A stretch of DNA of 64,000 nucleotides from Melampsora larici-populina 98AG31 (Eukaryota > Basidiomycota > Pucciniomycetes > Pucciniales > Melampsoraceae). The stretch's first letter is position 1. Every line of letters begins with the position of its first letter. A program made the translations under genes and the position numbers. This document shows positions 24,428 through 37,100 of the stretch, one piece after another. A model generated the notes under the pieces. It saw only the letters and a program-made list of their open reading frames with translations, had not been told where the DNA came from and ran no database searches. The stretch lies in contig NW_006768803.1 in NCBI RefSeq assembly GCF_000204055.1, positions 289,607 through 353,606 on the forward strand. Direction: 5' to 3'.

Positions 24428-25315
24428 TCAAATCCTTATGTACCTTTTTATAAATCTTTATAAATCTTTCTAAAGCTTCTAATCTTCAATCTTTCAAATC
24501 TCTACAACATACATTCTATTCTTAAAGTCATAAACCTTTTTCCAATACCCAAGCACAACCACACACACACAACAAAACAGACCACACTTTTTGATTACAT
24601 TCCCGTTGCCCCTTAAAAGTGTTTAAAAAAGACGTAATAGTAAGCTTTGATGGTTTCAAAGCTTGCAATTATGTTGTACCAATGCTGAATCAACCTTTTT
24701 TATTTTCCTTACAGAGGATCAGTGGGTATGCATGTTGAACCAGAGCCACAACAAACTCGCATGTAACCAGAACACCTTTCTTGCCTTATGCCTCACAAGT
24801 GACGTGTTGCAAAGTGATCCCCTCAACCAAAGCTTTAGTACTTCAACCCTCAAGTTTTCTGTAGATCAATCTATTAAAATTTTATGTATATAAAACTCTA
24901 ACAAAAGGGAAATTCAAATCAAAGAATTTTTGTGAAACGGTTCAAAAAAAAGACAAGTTTTTTATATTTTTGCAGTGTTTTTTTTTTTCTGCAAATATAA
25001 GGTCAACAGCTAACTTAATCAAGTCCCCTCGAGTCCTAGTGCCCGGGGAAAAAAACGCACAATTTCAAAAAAAAAAAAACTTTTTCTCCATCATGATTAA
25101 ATTAAAACAACCAACCTAAAGCAAACAACAAAAAGTTCATTTCCAAACAAAAAACCCCATTCCCATCCCTTCCCGAAAAACTTCTTCTTCTTCTTAAAAA
25201 AAGCATTACAATCTCAACACGATATCCCAAAACAAATGTCCATAAAAAAAACCCCCAAACCCCAAACCAAAAAGAATCATCCGCAAAAACCTCAAGCAAA
25301 GAATCTGCAAAGATC
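24095..25315. other. intergenic between convergent IMP2-like and RGP1 genes
   Basis: AT-rich 3' flanks. It contains the TTTYCAT microsatellite (24374-24429) and, at about 24612-24664, a stretch resembling 18875-18920 (shared core AAGCTTTGATGG). The ORF at 24663-24893 begins with a non-ATG codon and has no recognisable feature. A-rich runs at about 24930-25250 precede the RGP1 stop. Confidence 0.5.
24374..24429. repeat. TTTYCAT heptamer-type microsatellite
   Basis: About seven tandem copies of TTTTCCAT/TTTTTCAT-type units lie in the space downstream of the IMP2-like gene. No function is suggested. Confidence 0.8.
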
Positions 25316-27873
25316 TCAAGCAAAGAACTGAGTGACAATCGGTTTAAAAGCCGTATTAGAAGGAAACACCTTCAAAGGAATCCAACACTCAACCATCTCG
25401 ACCTTAACAGGCACCAAGACGATCTGATTCTTCGACTGATCAGTTTCATGTGTCATTTCATACTGGATCGGTACATAACCTAGATCAGGTATCGGTTTAT
25501 AAACCGTTCCATGAGGATTTTCTGAATTTTTTAAAGGAATCAAATGGGTTGGAGTCCTAATTTTTTGGGTGTTGATGGGCACTTTGATCGTTGGTTGGAA
25601 TCCGTAGGCGAAAGATTGACTTCTGGTATGTTTTAATAACTTATGAGAAACTGTTGAGTGAAGTAAATGAGGATCTTTTGAAAATTGATGTCCAGCAGAC
25701 AAAACAGTTGAACCGATCCTTTGATGTGCAGCTGCAGATGAAGTAGTAGTAGGTTGTAAACCTTTAATAGAAGAATTCAAATCACAAGGTAAAAACAAAA
25801 ACTTGACTCTGATATACCAATTGAGTTTAACCGATGAAGATTCAAATTCAGGTGTTCCATCTGTTGGAATCACTAATGAAAACTTGCATCGGTTTTGGTT
25901 TAATAAAAACTCTTCTTGATCTGAATGAACTTTCTTGGTCATGAGTTTAATCTTTTCTTTGTTAAGATCACTTGGATCGATGAGATCATTAGGATTGATG
26001 GTTTCGTTTGTTTCAAGTGAAAAGGATGCTTTGATCACTCTTCCTGTATCGGTGCTTGTATTGAAAACGATGATCCCTTCGGCTATTTCTCCTAACCTAT
26101 AAGCTGATTTCACTAAAGTTAATTCAGCTACCAGTTTTCCATCTTTATTTATATCAAATGAAACTATCGGAACCCCCGGCAAAAAGTCAAATCAGTTCTA
26201 AAACCTTTTAAACCTTCTTTTTCTCGATTCTCAAACTTACCTTTTCCAGAAGATCTCGTCACAATCTCAACTGCTGTCATACATCCACCTGTCATTTCAT
26301 CTTCAGGTTCTTCTACTTCAATCGATCTATTAATCAATTGTCTTGCATAAGCTTCTAAATCATTATCGCTATCAACTTGAGTTTTTTCAAGTACAAGGTT
26401 TTCAAGTTTTCCAATTTGAGCTAGATCTCTTGTATTGATAATTGGAGAACTTAGATCATAAAACGGTCTGGCTCCATTCACTATCACCAAACCAAAACAA
26501 AACAAGTGAGTTTAGGTTTTTTGGAGGAAAAGTTTAGAGACAGTTGATTACTTACAAAATACATGGTTATAGACTCGGATTGGGACTCTGATGATCTTGG
26601 TTCCTGGACTGCTTCCTACTTGGTTTCTACCTCTTGGACCTATTCCTCCATTATCATAACTAGTTCCCACAATTAAATTATAACTAAACTTGATAGATTT
26701 ACCTCTAAAAGATGGAGGTAATTCTTGTGGTAAATCAATTGAAAATGTATCTATTCTCTCCATCAAAACAAAACCAAAACGAAAAGACATCAGATTTCGA
26801 AACTCAAACTCGTTTGGGTTTTGTTTTTTTAGTCAAAAAAAGACTTACATGTTCTTGATTCTCCTGCTCTAAGATGTAAATCGACATCCAAGATACTCAC
26901 CGGGTTCTCAAACACAGGTAACTTCTGACCTTTACCCTGTTCCGAACCTATTCCAGAAACCCTTGTACCAAACAACCAACCTAACCAACCAGCTTGATGA
27001 TCCGAACCGATTTGAGGTCCTAATTGACCACCCCCCAGCTTGGTCGTACGATTCTTAAGACTATCAAATAGATTTGATTTGATCAATCGATCATCGTACT
27101 CGAATATACCTTCTAGTTGACAATAAGCCCATCCTAGTACTAAGTCTGTCTTGAAGGCTTCTCGACCGGCTGGGGCACTATGGCCTTGTAAGGAAAATGA
27201 TCGGGTGGATGGGATAGTCACCCATTGAGGTCCTGGTGAGCTTTGGCGACGGATAGGGTTGGGTACGGGGAACTTCTTGGGTTGGGAAAATGGGGTTAGG
27301 GGAGATCGGTTGGGTGATTGGGCATCGGATTGATGGTCCTCTTCTTCAATCGAAGCTGTAACTGTAAGAAAAATGAATAAAGAAAGCATGGGTTATTATT
27401 AAGCTATTCATTTTTGATTTTGTGGATGAGATGATGGATTTACGTTGGGTACGAAGAGGAGGTAGATAAGAGGCTGATCGGATGATAGGTTGATGATGAT
27501 TTGGAGAAGCTTGAAGAAGTGAAAGAGAAGGAATCGAATAAGATCTAAGATGTTGATGATAGTTTTCTTGGATTGGTCGATGATGATGATGATGAGAACC
27601 GATTAGACCATTTCTGATTGGAATGATTTGATGATTGATAAGAGATGATTGATTGGTTGAAATTGAATGATAAGGAGATGGTGATGAAGTACTTGGAGTG
27701 TTTGAAGTGAATTTAGTTAATGAAGATGATCTTGAGTGTAGTTCAGTTGATGGATTAGTTGATAAAGTGTTTTTGAATTGGATCGTACATTGAAATCTTT
27801 CACCAGCAAAGTAAGCAGATTGATCAGGTTGAACTCTTACTAACAATCGAGAACTTGAACTTGAACTTGACAT
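25316..27873 (-). CDS. RGP1: RGP1-like subunit of the Ypt6/Rab6 exchange factor, 5 exons, 741 aa
   Basis: Rgp1 pairs with Ric1 as the Golgi guanine-nucleotide exchange factor for Ypt6/Rab6, acting in endosome-to-Golgi retrieval. Exons, given 5' to 3' on the minus strand: 27873-27444, 27361-26849, 26750-26556, 26480-26241, 26163-25316 (2226 nt). The N-terminus carries the family opening VRVQPDQSAYFAGERFQCTI. A Ser/His-rich low-complexity insert follows, then LVLGWAYCQLEGIFEYD, TYTFSIDLPQELPPSFRGK, FDINKDGKLVAELTLVKSAY and the C-terminal VECWIPLKVFPSNTAFKP, all in the expected order for an arrestin-fold Rgp1 protein. I chose the ATG at 27873, just before the conserved start; an in-frame ATG at 27948 would add a hydrophobic leader not expected in this family. 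It is longer than yeast Rgp1 because of the inserts. Confidence 0.88.
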
Positions 27874-28110
27874 CGATCGATCGATTAGGAAACTAACCAA
27901 ATACAATAGTGTCATCAGAATCAAACTCGAATTATCCCAACTTCTCAACAGCTTTACTTAAGTACTTAATCACTTTAACACCATACATATACTTTGTATC
28001 ATCAAACCTTCTTCACTTTCTCTTCACATCTATCACTTCTACTGCGGCCTTCATCCAACAAACATAACAATGACCTCATCCACAACATTCTGCTCAAGCA
28101 CACTCACAAT

Positions 28111-29895
28111 CACTGCAAACATTATTCAACTTCCCCAAGTGGGCAGGAAAAAACGATTAGGAGTATGATTTGTCATAAAATGATCTATCACTCCACACCT
28201 GAGCCATAACACCCACACTACATATATCTATCTGGCTCAGTGAATATGTGGTTATCATGTACATACAGTTCTGCTCAGTTATCTGCTCATCAGCATAACT
28301 TATTCTTATGTAATACATGCTGTAACTTTTTTCAGGTTGACAAAAACATTCCAAAAATTAACTACATACACTTACTCAAAGTTTTGGTGCGGATTTTGTC
28401 AACTAAACTTCATGTAACACCCTTTCTGTTACTGACAAATGGCTACAAGAATCTTGCCTGAGTGTGAGTAGCCAGGATGCACAGCCAGCAAATTTACCTC
28501 AGATGTGAAAATCCGAGGAGACCAGAGATTTTGACCCTGAGGATCCAATTGGAGGCAACGGCAATGGCCAAATTTTGCCTCAGAGGCATTCCTTGGGTGC
28601 CCTTCTCCTTGGGGGGGGCATCACTGTGAACATCATTCAACTTCCCCACATTGGAAGAGGAAAATGATGAATAGTACAGTTTGTCATAAAAGAATCCAAT
28701 ACCGCTCACCTGAGCCTCAACACCCACACTACATATGTGTAGTACGCTAAGTAAATAGTTTTCCATCATGTACATACAGGTCTGCTCAGTTTTTTGCCCA
28801 ACAGAATATATAAATCACATGTCATACCACATGTAACTTTTTTGACTTGGAAAAAATTGTCCCAAGAATTCACTACATATAATTCTGTCGCTGCTCAGGC
28901 AATATTTTTGAAGCTATTTCTTAGTAACAGAAAGGGTATTACATGCAGTTGAGTTGATGAGATTACACCAAAACGTTGAGTCAGTGTATGTAGTCTATCT
29001 TTTGAATGCTTTTGTCAATCTGAAAAAAGTTACAGCATGTATTACATATGAACAACTCATCCTGATGAGCAGATAACTGAGCAGAACTGTATGTACAAGA
29101 TAACCACCAATTCACTGAGCCTGCTACACATATGTAGTGTGGGTGTATGGCTCGGGTGTGGAGTGATAGATCATTTTATGACAAATGATACTCCCAATCA
29201 TTTTTTCCTGCCCACTTGGGGAAGTTGATTAATGTTTGCAGTGCATCCAAGGACTCCTTGGATGTTTGTTGCCGAGACCACTATGCAGGCAGTGATGATA
29301 TATGTAGTGGATTGTTGGGACAATTCTGACAATGGCAAAAAAGTTACATGACATATCATATGTGATTTATTTAGTCAGATGAGCTGACCTGTATGTACAT
29401 GATAGGCAACTATTAACTAAGCCTGTTACACATATGTAGGGTGTGTGTGTGATGAATTCATCATGGTGAACACCTGTGAGTGATATATGTGAAACCTATT
29501 GGGCACATACATTACCTTCACTGCAATCAGGACTGTGGTGGATCATCCACTCAGTTGGTCCCGCATGTACACCATGGACTTCTGATTTAAATAATTCATC
29601 AAAGTACCCACAGTGGATTGATCCTGTGGTGTAGGATTTATACTGACATGCTTGTCTCAGTCTACACAGTTACAGAATCTATTACATATGATTTTCTTAT
29701 TCCGATGAGCAGATAACTCAGTGGACTTGTGTGTAGCCAATAGCTAAAGATTTACTCAGACATTTGCATGTATGTAGCATATGCTCTATGGCTCAGATGT
29801 ACAGTGTAAGATGATTTGATGACACATTCCCCTCTCAATCATATTCCCAGCCTAAGTCATGTTCCCATCAAGGAACCTACTTAATGCTGGCAGTG
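28111..29895. repeat. array of about 350-bp repeats in alternating orientation (fold-back cluster)
   Basis: Copy A (28111-28462, forward) matches copy C (28894-29243) as its reverse complement almost end to end. Shared blocks include CTTCCCCAAGTGGGCAGG, CACACCTGAGCC / its complement, ATGTACATACAG and AACACCCTTTCTGTTACT / its complement. A more diverged forward copy B (about 28622-28890) lies between them. Diverged inverted copies follow at about 29290-29480 (D) and 29640-29895 (E). Recurrent words are TACATATGTAG, GAGCAGATAACT and CCTGAGC. No transposase or long ORF is present. It is likely a family of non-autonomous elements inserted side by side. Confidence 0.85.
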
Positions 29896-30803
29896 AAGGG
29901 TATACAGATCAATTGGAAGGGTAATACTTGAGGAGGAAGTGACTTGAGTTTCAATTGACCTGCATTTTTGATTGAGATTTCAGCTTTTGGGGACTTTGTG
30001 TGACATAAGATATCCCAGCATCTTGGCTAAAGTTCCCCCCATCTTCTGCAACCCAGGCCTGGAGATTGTCTTCTGTTAATTCTACATGGCACTTCATGCT
30101 CTTGTGATACTTGAAACTCCCCGCGACATAAATAGTCCATTGTCCAGGATTCTTCTTTTGCTGGGTTGAATCTTCAAGGAGTGTCTTGGTGGCCCCACTG
30201 TTACCCAAGCCAACACATCTCAAATTGATTTGGGCAAGATCAAAGTTGTTTGTAACCATATCAACCTTTCCAAGTCAAAGAACACTTAGATATGGGGAAA
30301 TAGCTGACTAAGGGGGTTCCTGGAGTGATAAGGTCTGGAATGGCACTGTCAGATGACACCAAATCCAAATGACAAGATGGATTGCAACAGAGGATTCACA
30401 TGTGAGAGAGAAGGCATTTTGAGCTGGGATTTTAAATCAGATGGAGACGGTGGTGAAGATAATTCTATTTCCGTGCTGTGAACAACAGCACAGTCCACAG
30501 CATTTTGGGCCAGATGTTTGAAAATTCAAGTCAACTGTGACAGAAATTCTAGCACAAACCTATGCTTAAAAATCCCTGGTTTCTAGACCAGGAAATCTGC
30601 TTGACAAAAGAGCCAAATTCAAAAATTCTTTGGTGTTCCAAGATAATTGGTTGTGTACAGTAGAAGCAAAATTCAAATTTGAAAACATTTGAGTCACATA
30701 GTGACTTTGTGATAGATACAAATAAGTACTTTAATGATTAGTTATATTGAGAAGCTTGAGCATTGAACAAAATTTCCCTACAGAGGGTTCAGCTAAAGTA
30801 TCA
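29896..30803. other. intergenic; one weak minus-strand ORF
   Basis: A 102-codon minus-strand frame (29951-30259; MVTNNFDLAQINLRCVGLG) has an ATG but no signal peptide, domain or obvious splice partners, and adjoins the repeat array. I see nothing else. Confidence 0.4.
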
Positions 30804-32818
30804 TCACCTGGAGGCTTTGACATTCCCAGTAGCCCATGTTTTTCCAATTCTTTTTTCAAGACGGTCATAAGTTGAGCTTACTATCTTTTGATACCCCTGA
30901 AGATAACTATTTTGAGGCAATGAAAAAGGTTCAAGCAATGCCCGAAAACTTTGTAATCTTTCTCGTAACCTTTTAATTTGTTCTGGATTTTTGATAGTCA
31001 ATGTAAGGTCCATAGTATCTTCTGCCAGGTATGCGATCAAAGTGGCTATCTCTACACGCGAATTCGTATTCCCTTCTTCTTTTGTAAGTATCTCTATCAA
31101 AGGTTTTAGGGCGCTATAACAAATTTTGGATACACATCAATATTTCGAATTTGAAAAAGTTTGAGTGATCAAATTGCAAACCTCAGATCAGTTGAGAGGA
31201 TTGCTGGATCCCTTCTTAATTTTAAGCCACCCTCAATTTTCTTCATAATCAAATGTAAGTCTAGGGATGGATATTGACGTTGAAGGTCATCACTCATGGT
31301 CCACCTCAATAGATCTGAGATACCGATATTTTCATCAACATTTTGGTCAGTACAGTACTGCAAATGACACCCTGATCACCAGATTATAACGGTCAATCTT
31401 ACGTCTGGCTCTGTTGCTTTTTACATCCATTGATTTTAATCGAGAAATATCTGTTAAAGCGCCAATTATAGATGTATTCAGCATATGGAATCATATATCC
31501 GACTCTAGAATATCATCGAGGAGGTAGATAACTTACCAGCGCGGGATGCTGAGCTCCAGTCAGTACCCAGATCAGCAATCTTCATTAAATCGGGATAAGT
31601 GTATCTCCAGAATCGATTCAATGTCCTTGTTAGAATTGTATGAGCTAATGCAGCATGTTGATATATTTCTTTATTATCATGATATAGATTAGTAATCCTC
31701 AAAAATAAGTTTTGAAATTGTAAACATTTATCGGCCATCTCGATACCTACGTTCAACTTGGTTCGTGTGTATCGCATGGAAAGTTCAGTGTGGGATACTA
31801 GTAAGCTGAGAAGCTCGATACCATCGAGCTTGCTCTTAGTGGATCCTTCTGGCTGCAATAGAAACTTGAAAATTGGCTCCAAAGGACTTTTTAGAGTCAA
31901 TAGTTCGGTCGCCGAATCTTGATTAGTAAAAACGATTTATCAAAAGTTTAAATGAGGTTCTGGGCGTACCGCAAGTCGGTAATAGTTGAATAGCTGTAAG
32001 CCTGAATAGCTTTCCGCGCTTCAATGCCTGGGACCGCATCTTCTAACTGCTTGGACAGCTGTGACTGCCGAATTCCTCTCGCTAGTCAAAATGATCAAGG
32101 TGGCTTAAGACATGGTTCTACTGGATTTTTGGACGTGTGTCACAAAGACTTACTTGTAGCATAATCCCTCTCCCCTAACAACCAGATTCATACAAAATTA
32201 TTAAAAAGGCTACATTACGCGGCTGAAGTAGAATTAAACAACATACCAAGTGATGAACCATGGTACCATGAAGTGATTGATGTTCTGAAATCCATTTCCC
32301 ATTTTCGGGAAGCTTCTTCAACCTCTTTGTTAGAGCTAGCCCTGCGAGCTTCTCCCAAATTCGACTTGGCGTTTACTTTAGTACCGCTGGACCTCTTGTT
32401 GGGGATCTTGGGAGGTTTAGGGCTCAGCTTTCTGTTCATCTGACTGATGTGCGCAGAGACGGGTGATGGTGGCATTGTTCGGAATGTGCTAGCGGCTGTT
32501 AAATCTTCAGCATTAAAGTTCAGATCACAGTGAGCAAGCCGATTAGAACTCTAGCTGTTTTTGAAAATGTGTTGAGCTAAAAACACGTCACATACCTGAT
32601 ATATCCGGCATGACACCTTTTCCTTTCATATCCAGACTGATGCGTTGAATTGTTGATGAACCAGACATTGAATTTCCAGACTTCAAGTCTTCGGCCAATT
32701 TAGGTAGATATTGGGTTCTACTTCTAGCAATAGTGGGTGTTGATTCAATATTTTGGATATTCCATATGAGGATTTCTAACAAGTAGAGGAAACTAAATCG
32801 TGCAGATATCCTTGACAT
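30804..32818 (-). CDS. secreted protein of unknown family, 8 exons, 500 aa
   Basis: Exons 5' to 3' on the minus strand: 32818-32596, 32495-32247, 32174-32154 (21 nt), 32081-31970, 31886-31537, 31450-31403, 31371-31182, 31113-30804; total 1503 nt in one frame. The ATG at 32818 gives a signal-peptide-like start (MSRISARFSFLYLLEILIWN) cut near residues 25-27. The mature part is hydrophilic, with a basic Pro/Lys/Ser segment (RKLSPKPPKIPNKRSSG), then mostly helical, Leu-rich segments such as IELLSLLVSHTELSMRYTRT and RLRERLQSFRALLEPFS. There are few cysteines. No enzyme motif was recognised. The acceptor of exon 5 (31886) was chosen because it keeps phase; an AG 23 nt upstream looks stronger but shifts the frame. 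Confidence 0.7.
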
Positions 32819-35800
32819 GATGGTGTGGTAAGTTAATCTAAAAAAAGTGATGATGAAAGACAAAGGCTACTCCGTTGGACGTTGGAGGAGAAATAGCGCA
32901 AGGATATATGAATAGAGACTGAAGATTTATCGGCATTAGGATACAATTTATGTAACCCTCTCAAAATTAAAAAGAGAAGGCATATTGTTGTGGCTCGAGT
33001 TTTGAAACAGGTAAAAGTAGCCTATCTTGCTCGACTATATGATTTCGAGCAGTGAAAGGAGTTGACATGAGCGGCGGTGATGTTCTGCCTTCCCAAAGCG
33101 GGAACCCACGAGACTCGTTTTGGTCACAGCTTTTGTGAGTGCGAAGTATAATCTCTAACACATTTTGTGAGCAGCTGATCATGTATGTTGCTCTTCGCTC
33201 TGATTTCCCGACACGCTCAATCGACATAGCTGATCTTTCGCAGTTGTCACGTTCGATCATAACGTCGACATTTCTCGTAAATTGAATGGGTCATTCATCT
33301 GCAAAACCACCATGGTCGACATTTTTAACAGAACCTGAAACCTCGGAAATATTCAACAACAGCCGCTCTATCATATTGTGACACAAATAGCCATTCGGAG
33401 CAGGCTCGCAATAGACAAAACCTGTTGCCTCGAGCGCTATGAATTTTGTCTTAGCTATTGATCAAGAGACATGTGATTGCGGATGCGTACCTAAGCTGTA
33501 AGTTTGCTAACTAGCTACTGCGAACTGAAGGTCCCATGCTCTGTTCTTTCCTACTCCGCCTTTGAGCGTGAAACGCGGGATAATTATCGGCCTTTGATTC
33601 TCGAAACCTGATGCTACAGAACATCTCGCGATACTTTTCGGTAAAGGTGAAAGCAGTCACTAAACGTATCATCGATCCTTGCGCCCACGTGTTGAATCAT
33701 CCCATGCACCCCGGAGTGTGATTCTGTTCTTCATCGTAAATTGAAACAGAACGAACGAAATGTACCAAGCGCGTGGAGTGAAGAACTAACGGCATCCCCT
33801 CACAGGGGCCGAAAGTTCAAACATCTGAAGTTCAAAGTTGGAGAACAACAACTTGAACTAGAAGTTCCTCGTTCAACGGCGCGCACCGCCTGATTCTCAA
33901 AGTTGTCCTTCTAGCCTCTGTGTGGCGCTACAAACCTTCAGCTCCTGCGGATTTGGATGCCTTTCATATTTTGAGGGGCCAGTGAATTAGAATTCATGTA
34001 AACAACTTCGATCACTAGACGTTTGTCCCGAATTCCTACTCAAGCAATTGGCCGTAAATTTTACAGCTGCTCAAGTGCCATCAATCTTTTCTTGTGAACA
34101 AAACCGCTGATTGTCCGTGGAGATCCGAACAACGAACTGTGCGAATCTGAGCTGATCTGAGGTGGCATACGTATATGGGGATTCGAACTTGAGCTAATAG
34201 TGGAAGGTATATATTCCTTCTTTTGCGCCTACCGCCATGGCGTGTTTGGTCTCATACTCGAACGTCCCCCTCGCCTTTTACTAGGGAGACCCGGGGATCA
34301 AGCACAAAGCCTACTCAACAATCTTTCAGATTCACTTCGGTGATGTTACTTTTTTCGTGATCTCCAAACTCTCCTTGAGTTCATGCTTTGCTCTGCCCAC
34401 CTTTGAATTTGAGAATGGAACACATAATAGAACATGGGAAGTAAAAAAGCTTTTCCGGTACCAATCTGATGGTAAGGCACCTCAGTATCAATGAGCAGGG
34501 GCTCTGATTCCTATGGGTAAGAAATCTTCTTACTTGACATTTCATTGTGATCCCTCGGAGGGAAGCTCATGGCATACCAATAAGGTGTCCAAGAATACTA
34601 GCAAAGACTAACTATGCAAATCACAAATGGATTTTCATGGTCTGTATTTCATCATCAATGATAAAGTCTAGCTACAATCAAATTTGCACCCAATTATTGT
34701 CCATCCTGGTTAATATATATGCAGAAGTCTAGCCAGAACTCTTTGGGTTTGCTCAAATGGGTGTATATCTATCCATCTAAAGCAATTTCCTTATTTCTTA
34801 AATGAGTCCTCATGATTTTGCATGTGCTAAATATAATCTTGCAATGGAACATCTATGTTTACAGATAATATTCAAATTATCATACAAGTACCATAGGTGT
34901 TTTTCAATGCTCCAGATTGAATTCTCACATCAGATGAGTTTATTTTGCCATTGAGAGGAACCCTCAATTGAGTTTTAAGAGATTGATTGACTCCAACAGA
35001 GATAGCTCTGAGCATGGTCATATAGACACTATGTTTGACCTGCACAAAGTGCATCTACCATCCATATTCAAGTTTTTTTTCCTGAACTTAGGGCTATAAA
35101 TTGCCTCTAGCCGCAGTACTCCATACCAGTCCATGAGGTTTCTGCAAGGATCATGACAGTGGTTGGGATCAGTTGAGCCATTTTTCAAATCCCAGGTGAG
35201 TGTATACTATGTGGTCACTATATCTGCACTGATTGCTGGTATGCATAAAGCACAAGTCTTGTTGCATAATCATTTTATGAATTTGCTTAAATAACTTGTC
35301 CCCCTTGAGCCCTAGGTACATTCATACTTTGCCGTAGAAAAGTCACTTAGGTTCTGACAAAGGTATGTGAGGGTAATCAAGTCAATCAATGTAGTTTGAT
35401 GTACATATATCCTTGTCCAACTTGCTTGTGAGCCATTAATGGATAGATCTTGACAGAAATAAAGGCAAAGTGTTTGACTAAAGAGGGTAGTCATTGACTA
35501 CTATTTCCATTCTGATTTTTTACTTAAGCTTGAACACGATTGGGGTCGTTCATTTCTGAACAGAACCAATTAGAAAGGTATAAATCAGTCTGCTTAAAAC
35601 ACCCAACAAGTTTACAAGAGGTCTTGCGGGGAGTGAGGGACTCTGTCAAGTTTATATCAGTGCGCTGGTGTGCAAAGGCGCTATTTATCAAGACGCAAAA
35701 CTTGGATTCATCAAGTGTGATTGGTTTTGTTGATATCAGAAACTTACTGATTCAATCACATGCCATTGCAAGGCCCCCCCAGTTGGCTCAATGATGAGAG

Positions 35801-37100
35801 TATGTATCAATTCTCCTTCCTCATCTTTGGACAGAACAGCATATATCTGCACCTGGTCCTCTGACCCTTATTGTCTTGTAATTATAAGATGTTCATGACC
35901 GAGTTCCTTGAGGTATACTTCAATCAGATTTTGAAGAATCGGCGCACATTCCAGTATCTTGTCCCCATCTTACTGTATCAGGTCGGAGTCATGTTTCAGA
36001 CAAGCGACGACCTTTATAATGATGCTGATGCTATGGTGCACTTGGTGCTACCGGACAATCAGAAAATTTACGTTCTATATGTTGAACGACATAAAACAAT
36101 TTTTCCATCACAACTCATCCAGATCTTTCTTCTTTCCTAGCCCTTTCTTAATCATCGATATCTATACAAGAATTATGGAGCTATGAGCAAACTTTTGCTT
36201 TTGTTTCTTGGGTACGATACCCCAATGCCAAGGTAGTTTTCCAACCTTCCACTCTCTCACAGCAGGTAGAGCATGTAGAGTGTTAAGATGAATTTCCAGC
36301 TGAGAGCTGAGAGTTTGATCTTGTCGAAAAAGGGGATCTGAGCTTGGCTATTTACACACAAAATACGTGTTGATATCTGCTCAAAGAACTGGGCGTTCTC
36401 TGGATATGGTCTCTTGTCGATTCACCTACACATAGAAACGAATTACAGTAACGATAGACCAAGAAATCCAGCACATAAGATTTCCTGCAGGGTATACATA
36501 TATACAAAGGTGTCGCGAAAGACACAGCTAGAGACTGAGCATCATATTGAATATGGTCTCAGTTTGTGAGGTTCGCATATGGAAGAGTGATCGAAGAGGT
36601 CTGGAGTTACAGTTCTGGTGGTGGTGTTGATGGGAAAAACGAACACCTTTCAGGTTATGATCACCGGAGGCATATGATAACCGGAAGGTGCCTCATCAAG
36701 ATTTCAATAATGGTGAATCATAACTGGACGGGTAGCTCAGAAAGGTGATCGATACCATATCATTTTTGCTTTCAACAGACGGCAAATCATTGAATCTTTG
36801 ATATCAGAAATGTCATCATCATCAGAGTGACGTACTTTGTTTTGCTTTAGTCAAATTCTTCCGTGGCCGTCTCTTGTATCCTTTTGTAAAGCTCACACCT
36901 TGCGTTCATTAGTCAATCTATCCTTACATCTCGTATCTCTTGAATTCTTCAAGAGCATTTAGAAATCCTATCGCATTATCCCTTCTGACTTCACTAAAAT
37001 AGATTCAGTGACTTTCACCGAATACTTCTCTTCTCTTCTCTTCACCCAACCACACCCACAACCTCCGAGTTCGAGCCCTACACTCTACATAAAAGCCTAA
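32819..37100. other. 4.3-kb gene-poor interval
   Basis: This is the largest gap. About 33300-34300 is somewhat more GC-rich and lacks long ORFs. About 34550-36750 has short, mostly non-ATG frames on both strands (for example minus 34872-35054 and plus 35540-36140) that do not connect. They may be transposon relics, but no family motif is visible. The last 200 nt are pyrimidine-rich (repeated CTTCT), consistent with a promoter for the gene at 37101. Confidence 0.45.

Noticed and set aside
28111..29895. Repeat array considered as a CRISPR-like locus.
   Set aside because: Repeats are about 350 bp, diverged and in both orientations with no regular spacers, and the DNA is eukaryotic.
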